Shown here: positions 55,511 through 64,000 of the stretch, piece after piece
How positions within the stretch are numbered: position 1 is the stretch's first letter
Layout: each line of letters opens with the position of its first letter
Assembly (NCBI GenBank): GCA_004352715.1
Contig: SCFE01000011.1
Location: 119,732 to 183,731 of the forward strand
Length of the DNA: 64,000 bases
Direction of reading: 5' to 3'
Source of the DNA: Hofstenia miamia
Lineage: Eukaryota; Xenacoelomorpha; Acoela
Program-made: the position numbers and the translations under genes
The notes under the pieces: generated by a model
Database searches by the model: none
What the model was told of the DNA's origin: nothing
What the model saw: the letters and a program-made list of their open reading frames with translations, nothing else

Positions 55511-55675
55511 CCAAAATCCATACTGCTGGTGAAGAAATAATTCTCTTTAAAATTATTGGTGGACTATTGTCGACATTTTGGTGAAAAATATTCAAGCTCA
55601 TTATTGATATAAGTGTTGTAAATCCAATGAATAGAACGTTGAAGAGAACAAATTTTCCTAATTTATGACATGTTA
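55511..55675 (-). CDS. Cys-loop receptor exon E: M3 and start of intracellular loop
   Basis: Minus-strand exon of 165 bp. Acceptor AG at 55677-55676; it starts with TA, completing Val with the G from exon D. It reads TCHKLGKFVLFNVLFIGFTT and LISIMSLNIFHQNVDNS, then PPIILKRIISSPAVWIL, and ends at a strong donor (G then GTAAGC, 55510). LGK-x-x-LF and a hydrophobic helix ending in N-I-x-H is the M3 signature of nicotinic-type subunits, and the loop that follows is intracellular. The next exon (loop and M4) is not found on this strand. Confidence 0.8.
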
Positions 55676-57204
55676 CTTAGATAATTACTAGAATTCAAAA
55701 ATTTCTTAGAAACAATTTACAAAAATTAAATCAGCCAATGTGAAACATTCCTAAATTAGGAAAACTGTCAAATAACCATTAAGTGGTATCATAACTTACG
55801 TAGTTAGTTTTTGTGTAATTTCAATTTCCACAAGAAAAATACTGCCAAAAAATTTATTTTTGGTTTAATTTTTACTTAGTTTAGCTATGGCAACTTACCA
55901 TCCAATTGTGTGGATCAATTTCGAGAGTAGTATTTAGATTACACTCAATTTCGTTACATGTGTCCCATTGCGCCGCTTCACAATTTGCATTGAATTATAA
56001 GGCTGCAGCAAATTTGACCGAAAACAAATCTCATCGAAAAATACTATTACAGTGAAAATAGACATACACTATAAATGATTACATATTTTCAAAAATATTT
56101 AAATTCGTCTATATATGGGGGTGATGACTTTGTTAGGCTTTCGCTACTAGCACTAATATTAATCAGAAGCTAAACCCTCACACTAACCAAAAATTTGATT
56201 ATGTTATTGAACTAGTAGGAAAGCAAGCCATTATAAACTTTAGGGTGAACACATATAAGCTTCAAAAATTGGAAAACTTTTTCTGAAAATAGATTGCGTG
56301 ATCTCCGATGTGTGTTGAATTTTTTCGGTGAAATTTGTTTTCGGCGCGATTTGCTGACACCAAATTATGAGAGTGCATTAACCAACACGTATTTTGTAAA
56401 CAATTTTTACAAAGTTATGTTATTTTACATAGAACAGATTATTTGGCTTTCAAATACATTTTGTGAGCAATTTTTGGGCTTTGATTAGTTATTGCTTCCT
56501 TTTTTGTTGATCATTGTGTAGCATTTCACAATTGTTAAAACACCAAAATAAATATTTACTTCTTTTATAAACCATAACATTTCTTTACCATATATTATAT
56601 TTAGCGTTTTAAGTATTTTTGATGACTTAGTTGGTTCCAATAACTCAAATTAGTAGCTCAGCATCTGTGCACAAAATGGCGCAGAAGCAAATATCTGGAC
56701 AGCAAGCGTGTAAATATTATGTAACAAATTGATGGATGTTTCGAACTGAAAATATATTACGATACCACTCAAATGGAAGTTAGCAATGAAAATATTTCAG
56801 GAATGGTTTTAGTCAAATATCATCAAGATTGTGAAACATGAATAGTTTGCTTTTGTGTTTCCGCGCTCATAAAGTTGAATTGCAGATCTTCTTGACAATT
56901 CAAGTTAGCTTGCTATGTTTGATTATATGAGCTTTGTTAATGTGTTGGTAATTGTTTGATATTATGTTTTTACTTATTGATATTCCAGTTTGATGTGTTG
57001 AACAACGCAACTATTTCACAGATCGGTATTGCTGTTATCGAGCGGAGTAGACCCTCCCTTTTTCATCAAGAAAAATTTCAATGTTGAAAATTTTAGAGAG
57101 ATAATGTTGACTCACCCTAAGCCATTTTTTGGTTCAGTGAAGTTGACTTACAGAAGCATATTCCGGCCGGATGCACCAAGATCTCATGCATATGAAAAAA
57201 TCAT

Positions 57205-57262
<58 letters not shown>

Positions 57263-57286
57263 CAAATATTTAGTAAAAGTAGTTAC
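55676..57286 (-). other. Intron between exons D and E
   Basis: 1611 bp with GTAACT donor (57286) and AG acceptor (55676). It contains a (TA)n tract at about 57210-57260. An exon-like stretch at 55899-55990 (NANCEAAQWDTCNEIEC, donor GTAAGT) is in the wrong phase to be spliced between D and E. Confidence 0.7.
57210..57262. repeat. (TA)n microsatellite in the receptor intron
   Basis: Simple TA repeat of about 50 bp just beyond the donor of exon D, resolved in the assembly without a gap. Confidence 0.9.
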
Positions 57287-57430
57287 CAAAGTTGGGAAAA
57301 TTGGCTGAACTTTGAGGAACATTATCAGATAGCACCATTAAATTGACTACTTGAGCAAGAAGCACTGTAATACACATTGAAACTCGTTCTCCTGATTCCA
57401 CGGGTAGAAAAAACGACAGTATTGATATTA
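57287..57430 (-). CDS. Cys-loop receptor exon D: end of M1, pore helix M2
   Basis: Minus-strand exon of 144 bp, acceptor AG at 57432-57431. TA completes the codon begun in exon C, then ISILSFFLPVESGERVSMCI and TVLLAQVVNLMVLSDNVPQS. GER is the inner-mouth motif (Glu at -1') usual in cation-selective members. The pore has Ser 2', Thr 6', Leu 9' and Val 13' as in nicotinic subunits, while Gln 11' and Asn 14' are unusual. It ends with one base at donor GTAACT, matching exon E. Confidence 0.85.
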
Positions 57431-58089
57431 CTAAAATTTAAATATAAAAAATTTCTAGATTTCTATAAATTCCAGGTAACATACAAGAACCAAGGTCTTA
57501 GAATTATAACATAATCTCGATAATAAAATTTGTTTAAAACTTTTCTCATAACAGTCGGAACTCAAATGATAGCTCCCACAGATATACTTAAACGTACGTA
57601 GTGTAATTATTTGTTTTTGTCAGCATATATGTGCGTGTGCAATGTCGTTGTACAGCATTTGGTACTGCATCATGCATTCCAAGAACCAAGTACTTATGGA
57701 ACATGTGATAATTCAAGTTTCGCGATGTTAGACGGAAGAGAACTGCAAATCAGGCACATTGACTCTTAAAAAGGTGTGTGCAGATATATTTAAAAAAACT
57801 GTGCAGTTGAAATTATATACATATTTATAACAATTGCTTATAAAAGAGTGCCTAGAAACTGTACCTGAACGTCTATGACAGCCTTGTGCGTTAAATTAGG
57901 AAAATACAGTAAATTTCCAATAAAATAATACAACTAATTTATAAAATTGATGATTATTTATTAAGAAATTAAACGCTCGTAACTCATTATCTAACATCCA
58001 AAAACTGAAAACACTTCAAGGTAAGGGAGTGTTTTTTTTACATTAACACAAAATTACACAGCGAACTTTGCACAAGGTACCGCAAAAGA

Positions 58090-58123
<34 letters not shown>

Positions 58124-58777
58124 TNNNNNNNNNNNNNNNNNNNNNNNNNNNNNNNNNNNNNNNNNNNNNNNNNNNNNNNNNNNNNNNNNNNNNNNNNNNN
58201 NNNNNNNNNNNNNNNNNNNNNNNNNNNNNNNNNNNNNNNNNNNNNNNNNNNNNNNNNNNNNNNNNNNNNNNNNNNNNNNNNNNNNNNNNNNNNNNNNNNN
58301 NNNNNNNNNNNNNNNNNNNNNNNNNNNNNNNNNNNNNNNNNNNNNNNNNNNNATATATATATATATATATATATTATAAAGAACTACTTGAATTTAGTTT
58401 CGGGCGAATGGGCTTTATGCTTTCTGATTCCCTGATAATTCGGTATGGGAATTTAAAATTCCATTGAAAAATACTTAACACCTCCAGTCCTGGAAAAATT
58501 TTTAACACAAATATTCACCATTTCATAGCAGCACGTTTATCAATAGATGTGTCAATATATCCACAATTTCCAAATTTCCAAATAGAATTGAAGCAATTGT
58601 TCGAAAACTGTTTATATTTTTTTTGAACTCACAGGGCAAATTTGGTTTGAATGATTTGCGTTAAAGCAAGACAATGGCATTCATTGATAAACACACCCTG
58701 TATATATTTAATATACATGCTTAACATTTTTTAAACAAAACTCGTATTTATTTTAATAACTAAAAAATTATACAAAC
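57431..58777 (-). other. Intron between exons C and D, with gap
   Basis: Donor GTTTGT at 58777, acceptor AG at 57431. It includes an (AT)n tract interrupted by 228 N (58125-58352). No other feature recognised. Confidence 0.7.
58092..58374. repeat. (AT)n tract with an assembly gap inside
   Basis: AT repeats on both sides of N from 58125 to 58352, within the receptor intron. Confidence 0.9.
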
Positions 58778-59037
58778 CGTAAATGATTGTTGTTGGATAA
58801 ACAATAACGTTCAAATGGAAAATCGGATTTCTCTTAATTCGCAATGAATATTTATGTAGATCAAATGACCGATTTAAGAATTTCTGCTGTTGAAATTCTA
58901 CGCTTATCGGCATTTCAATATCCCATTGGTCATTTGGTTGATAATCGAATAACGGCATTACAGAATCATTCGTGTCAATTATATGGAATGGGTATCCAAC
59001 ATGGTAATCCTCGCTGTCATCGTTCCATTGCCTTAAT
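58778..59037 (-). CDS. Cys-loop receptor exon C: loops B and C, M1 start
   Basis: Minus-strand exon of 260 bp. Acceptor AG at 59039-59038; the first base completes the Arg codon from exon B, giving the C-x-L-x-x-x-x-W spacing after the Cys-loop (LRQWNDDSEDYHVGYPF), the W of loop B. Next come MPLFDYQPNDQWDIEMPI (NxxWDI before loop C), NRSFDLHKYSLRIKRNPIFH and the first half of M1, LNVIVYPTTIIY, with the conserved Pro. No vicinal Cys pair is present in the loop C region, so it is not an alpha-type subunit. Donor GTTTGT at 58777. Confidence 0.85.
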
Positions 59038-59782
59038 CTAAACGTTCAATTATATTTCACATGGTTTTTGACAATGTTGTGACATTTAAGGTAATGGAAA
59101 GAATAACTATTTAGCATTTGAATGCTTAGCCTAAAATTTCTCTTTACTTTTTGAAGCTAAATTGCCTAGAAATAATGCTTGAATAGTTCTGAGATTATTC
59201 CAAAGGCAACCTTTTCCATGTTAAATGAAATTTGCAATAGATCCTCTGAAAGCCTATTTTAAAACAGTGAATAACTAAGTTTGGTTTAATGTGCAGTGTT
59301 AAGCGGATATTACACGATGAGCTTTGTCCCGGGGCAAATGCACTATGTTAAGTGCTCTTTGGCATGGAACACAATGAACTCATGCCCCAGCACATGCTCA
59401 GAGAGTAATTTATCTTGCATGTAAAAAATTGAAAAATTTAAAATCTAGGATCGTGAAATGCATTTTTTAGGGTCTATTTTCTCGATATTTTCAAAAATTT
59501 TTGGGTAATGATGATGATGTCCCCCCTGTCAGAAAGTCCTGGTTACGCCCATGCCTATAACATCGCTTTTTCCAAATTAACTATTTGAAATATGTAATAT
59601 TTTATAAAAAGTGTAGGTATCAATTATACAATTAAAGGGTACCTATGGCATAGGAATTAGTAATAGTTTTATAAGGGCAAGCGTTTGCTTATCTTAATAC
59701 GTTTGCTACAAGTATTCTAATAGAAACTACATCACTATGTGAAAATAGTTAATTATTAATTTAAAAAAAATATGTTTCAAAC
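59038..59782 (-). other. Intron between exons B and C
   Basis: 745 bp, donor GTTTGA (59782), acceptor TAG (59038). A stretch near 59510-59560 (CCCCCCTGTCAGAAAGTCC, GGTTACGCCCATGCC) looks like a dispersed-repeat end, but no coding is seen. Confidence 0.7.
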
Positions 59783-59932
59783 CTTAGAATACATAAATGT
59801 TCATCAAACGGAAATTTGGTTACGTCGAAATTGCATGATAGTTTGGCATTCATTAATGTAGACAGTGGAACTACTGCTCCATCTTTATTTTTGACATAAA
59901 TTGACGTAGAACTTTGATATTCGTTCTTAGTT
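59783..59932 (-). CDS. Cys-loop receptor exon B: the Cys-loop
   Basis: Minus-strand exon of 150 bp. Acceptor AG at 59934-59933; the first base completes the Leu codon begun in exon A, then TKNEYQSSTSIYVKNKDGAV, VPLSTLMNAKLS and the Cys-loop CNFDVTKFPFDEHLC: two Cys separated by 13 residues with F-P-F-D-E, the family hallmark. It ends CILR at donor GTTTGA. The exon is extracellular and forms the disulphide loop that couples agonist binding to gating. Confidence 0.9.
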
Positions 59933-61925
59933 CTAAATGTTATAATGAAATAGTATACATTATACATGACTTACGAATAGCATACATTTATCAAAATATT
60001 TCTGAGGGGAATATAATTACAGTAGCAGTAATTCACTTAAATTCATTCTCAATTTAATGACAAAGAAACTTGATATTGTACTAATTTTAATATATATAAA
60101 TATAAGTGATTCAAAAACAACAATGCATAAAACTTAGCAAAAATATATGCAGAATGCATATATCAAAATGGTAGGCTACACCTAAGTTAACCCGCACAGT
60201 GTGCGGAGAAAAAATAAACGTTCAATCTTATATTGATATCTTAATCCGCCTCAGTTGATTAAAGCTGTACCTTCAAATTTAACTAAAAAGTTTTGTTATC
60301 ATGTTGAATATTTTTAATGAATTAAGTGCATTGGCAGCACATAGACAAATTAGTGTATCAACTGTAAGCACAATAAAAAAACCCATGTGTCAATAGGGGC
60401 TGTGTTCGACAAAACTATTAAATACTTGCACAAAGTTTACAAAAATCATCAAATGTTCATTAAATATAATTCTTGCATGCATTTTAAGAATGTGTGTATT
60501 TGTGCTGCAAGGCGCCAATTAGCGATTTGCACATGCAGGCCTTCTAAATTTAAAGATATTGCTTTGCTACTGCAATTGATTAGCGATCAAATCAAAGACA
60601 TGTTACATAAGAAAAAGTCTCTGAAAATACAATTTATACTGTGTTTCAATACAGGATCATAAGTGTGTGCAAAACAAAGACATTCTAAGCAAATAAATCC
60701 AAAATATTGCAGAAAAAAATAACAGATCAGTAGCAGTATCTTAACCTTACGGTATATGTCTCAACTAGGTCATCTCAACCATCAACTCTTCTAATATTGT
60801 AGTAAGAACTTATGTTCTGGATTTGCATCTGTAGCTGTTTTTTGCACATAGTTGATAGTTTGCTACTCTATTCAACTTCGCTACATAGGAAACCAGTTGT
60901 GCTTTACAGGTTCCATATGTGTCTATTGCCTGTAATTTAATTTCTTTTTGGGATGTAGCTTGAAACCCCAAATCACATACAGTATATACGAACAATTCAC
61001 GTCTATACGATTTACATAGCTGTGTTATCTTAGTTTAATTTACATTTGTTTTAGAGACTTGATTTTCTTAGTTTTTGTAGGCGTTTCATTCCATACGAGA
61101 ATCGAGGTGCAGTCAAACCTCGGTTTTCGAAGATAAACCATTCGAGAAAGCTGTTCAAAAAAGTGATTTGTTCGAAAACTGAAACAATTTTTTTTGGTCC
61201 CATGATTAGGTGCTAATTCACAATGCAAATCGAAATGGCAGACTTTTAAAAATATACACTCTAACTGAAACACCCTGTAGTTTATAAATTTTATTTAAAC
61301 GAAACGTTCTAGGAAAATGTCTGCCTCTCTCTCCGATTTAGAGCCTCCTTGTTAACTACTTAGAAGTACACTTCTGAGTCAAAAAGATTAGCTAACTTAG
61401 TACAATTTCTTTCAGTTATATCCAATGAACTTTCTGCAAAATGTACCTTATTAGTTTTATACCTACATTCACTAAAAGCGTCAATTTCATTACCCATCCC
61501 CATATAGAAAGTCTTGCATTGGACTTTGGCCTATCTTGTATTTGCACTACGGCAATCTCTAAAAATACACGAGTGATCTTATAAACGACGAAATGATATG
61601 ATTATATATGCACATACGTGCAGGAGCTAAGGAAGTGGCTGAAATGAAGTCCTTCCTATGCAAGGCTTAAATATATTAAATATTAAAAAATGTGATGCAA
61701 AATAAGTGCCATCTGGGGTAATTATTGGGCGGGGGGGTTCCAGCACTCTCAGAAACCCCTTTTCATTAGGCTCAACGTGAGGACATACATTGAATATCTA
61801 CTTAATGGATAACCTTCAAATTGTACATCTTGTAAACTAAAATCAAAACTTAAGATTTAATAAAATAAAAATTTTATATTTAATAAAAATAATGTTAATA
61901 TTTTTTGTAAAATATACATACTCAC
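59933..61925 (-). other. Intron between exons A and B
   Basis: 1993 bp, donor GTGAGT at 61925, acceptor AG at 59933. Near 61110-61190 a sequence with TTCGAA units (CAAACCTCGGTTTTCGAAG) resembles ends of dispersed DNA transposons. The open frame at 60387-60662 on the plus strand shows no family feature. Confidence 0.65.
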
Positions 61926-62019
61926 AGTGAATCAATATCTATATCTGGCGTCCAAAACTTTGTCTGTGGAAATTTTAGCGATTTAATTCCTCCGTAGTCA
62001 CTGACGTTCCAAGCCATTT
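61926..62019 (-). CDS. Cys-loop receptor exon A: loop A of the ligand-binding domain
   Basis: Minus-strand exon of 94 bp between acceptor AG (62021-62020) and donor GTGAGT (61925). It reads MAWNVSDYGGIKSLKFPQTK and FWTPDIDIDS. WNxxDYGGI and W-x-P-D-I are the conserved region just before and at loop A of nicotinic-type receptors. Most subunits have a Tyr after PDI-x-L, but here it is Asp, so an aromatic agonist-cage residue is absent. N-V-S is a possible glycosylation site. It enters one base into a codon, so more exons lie upstream (higher coordinates). Confidence 0.85.
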
Positions 62020-62021
62020 CT

Positions 62022-64000
62022 GGTATATAATAAATCTAAGCATAGACAGAAACTAGAAACAATCAAAATTTAACAATTTTATGAAAAAGAAATCACTTAA
62101 GTTCAAACCATATGCGTTTGCATATACGTGCATTAGGATATTATAAATTATAATTTCCTATATATTTAATGTAGCATTGCTGAACTGAATTGCGTGTAAA
62201 GTTGTATCACTTGAAGTTAAAGTCACTTTTTCAATTTGTTAACTTGATACTTGAAATATTCACGTGTACATTTTCAATTTTTTCCAAATAAAATTATCTT
62301 AGAAAGCAAAACAATACAGTAGAGCCTCCGAAAAATTGGAAATCATGCATACCTTAAAAAAATGAAGCAAAATTAACCCCAAATACTCAAAAGTGCAAAA
62401 CTGAGAAAATATGTAGATATTTTATAATAGCCGTTTGAGGTCTGCAAAATGACTCTCCTACATGAAGTTTGATAAATGCAATTCTAAAATATTCAAATAA
62501 ATTTTTAGCGGCAAAGGAAACTACAAATTTTAGACCCAGCGCTTACAGTTGGTACATCAAAAGTGAGTGTCCAAAATTTTTTCTTTTCACATTAGGAACA
62601 TTTTTTAAATGAGACATATTTTTCAGACACGACCCGAGCCAAACAGTTTTCAATAAATACAGAACCAATCCACATAGAAGTTTTCAACATCAGATCCAAT
62701 CAAATTCACTCTACCCGGCCTAATCCCAACAACATTTAACATATTCTCAAGAAGCTAATTTCTTGGAATTGATTAGAGTGTTCTACCGGTATCTTAATGA
62801 AATTTCAAGTAGACATATAATGAAAATTGTTACATAATAAATAATTTATTACAAAAAGCCAGAAAAACTTAACTGCCTTCTTAAAAATAATAGAGTCCCA
62901 TTTCACTGTCATCTTCTAACATAGCATTGATAAAATATCTTACTTATGTACATTACATTGTGAGCTTCAGAAAATGTTCCATGTGGTTTGATTTGAATAA
63001 ATGTAATTTATTTATTTTATATGGTCATACAAGCAGTGCAGTGTCCTACTGTCATATCTAAGACTAGTGGCGGCTCGTGGATACAAAAGCTAGGAAAGCA
63101 AGTATAGCCAAATTAGTATAAATATTAAAGCTTGAAAAATATTTTTTTATGTAAAATCTTTGAGGTGATTTTTTTCAGAAAGATATTTGTAATATTATTA
63201 TTATAAATTCATTTAATATAACATTTTCATTTAATAAAAAATTTTCAAGAAAAATTGCAAGTATTTTCTGTAGCTTTTTCTCCTCTCATCGGTTGTTCTT
63301 GAATTTATTAAAATTACCTTTAAACAGAAAATAATCGTCCTGCGGACGCTGCTCAAAATCCAATAGTTTGTATTAAGTCACATATTTGCAAATTTCAGGC
63401 AAAACATTAGTCAATAAATCATGCATTTCAAAAAATCGAATACAAATTTTGAGGTTATAATTGAAGGCACGCCAATGATAGCAATTGAGATTAATTACAA
63501 AGTTTTTCAAAATTGAGAAAATTAGAGTAGAAATTTAGAACAGAAAATGGAAGCTGAGGGCAATCACATTTAAATGCATATTGTTCAAAGTTTTTAAAAT
63601 TTAATAATTCTATAGAACGGCATTTGCATAGGGATTTGAAACTGGCCTCCATTTGAGTGCATATGACCCCAATTTATTTGAAAATATATCACATTAGTAG
63701 AAAAAATTTGTCTTTCATATACAATTCCTATAAATAAAAAACAAATGACTACTGTATTCATATTTAGGAATTTTTACAAAGAATCGTGGAATAAAAATAC
63801 AAAACAATCATTATCCCAGACAAGAGTCTCTTTCAAATATGAGCTGTTTTCGGCACTGCTTGAACGGAGAAATGTTTCTGATTACAATTTAAATATTTAA
63901 ATCATGTTTACTCCTGTGTTACATTGTATTGAATTAAAATATTTTGACTTGGTCTTTGCTAGCTAAATCTTCACGCGATGAGTTAAAAAACGGATATAAT
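62022..64000. other. AT-rich DNA upstream of the receptor exons
   Basis: I found no exon here that I can support. The signal peptide and first exons of the receptor are either too short to see or beyond 64000. At 63066-63083 AGTGGCGGCTCGTGG resembles a common DNA-transposon end. Confidence 0.45.

Noticed and set aside
50994-58374. AT tracts as CRISPR-like or other structured arrays
   Set aside because: Pure dinucleotide repeats without spacers.
58844-59041. Plus-strand frame over receptor exon C
   Set aside because: Antisense shadow of the coding exon.
60387-60662. Plus-strand frame of 91 codons
   Set aside because: Lies within the receptor intron, has no family features, and its start is not supported.
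61110-61195. TTCGAA-rich stretch as the end of a pogo- or Tigger-like transposon
   Set aside because: Only one end is visible and there is no inverted partner in the window, so it is noted in the intron entry but not called.

Overview
The window is eukaryotic, AT-rich animal DNA, most likely from an invertebrate. Evidence: spliced Cys-loop receptor exons with GT/AG borders, Ty3/gypsy, Penelope-like, LINE, piggyBac, hAT-like and Tc1/mariner elements, and long (AT)n tracts. The phylum cannot be named from sequence alone. In-frame stops and Arg codon differences between element copies fall heavily on former CGA codons, which fits CpG methylation in the host.

Bases 1-43500 are a dense cluster of one Ty3/gypsy family in at least seven broken copies, named here G1 to G7: G1 1786-4052 (+), G2 4064-13320 (+), G3 13321-17489 (+), G4 17643-21010 (+), G5 26436-28798 (-), G6 28799-38878 (+), G7 38879-42305 (-, a more distant relative). 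The most complete (G2, G6) read gag (CCHC knuckle), a -1 frame pro-pol (retropepsin, RT, RNase H, integrase with a GPY/F-like tail), and then a third frame of 998 codons (ORF3) that is not recognisably an envelope and matches no family I know. ORF3 ends 5 nt inside the 3' LTR. The LTRs are about 1.15 kb and carry a YY1-like site upstream of a TATA box. All copies are damaged by stops, frameshifts and truncation.

Wedged between G4 and G5 are a LINE RT relic (21011-22135), an old Penelope-like endonuclease relic (22344-22551), and a nearly whole minus-strand Penelope-like element (22741-25284) with a GIY-YIG domain, short terminal direct repeats and a hammerhead-ribozyme-like fold in its 3' non-coding tail. 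A piggyBac relic with three copies of a palindromic motif lies at 44566-46866, a solo-like LTR at 48489-49580.

From about 49.6 kb on, the DNA is host-like. Five minus-strand exons (62019 down to 55511) with fully compatible phases encode the ligand-binding core, Cys-loop and M1-M3 of a nicotinic-type Cys-loop channel subunit. A lone exon for the fourth membrane helix lies at 50051-50202 on the opposite strand, in a phase that would fit. Around these genes are (AT)n tracts with assembly gaps in them, two hAT-like copies and a Tc1/mariner relic.
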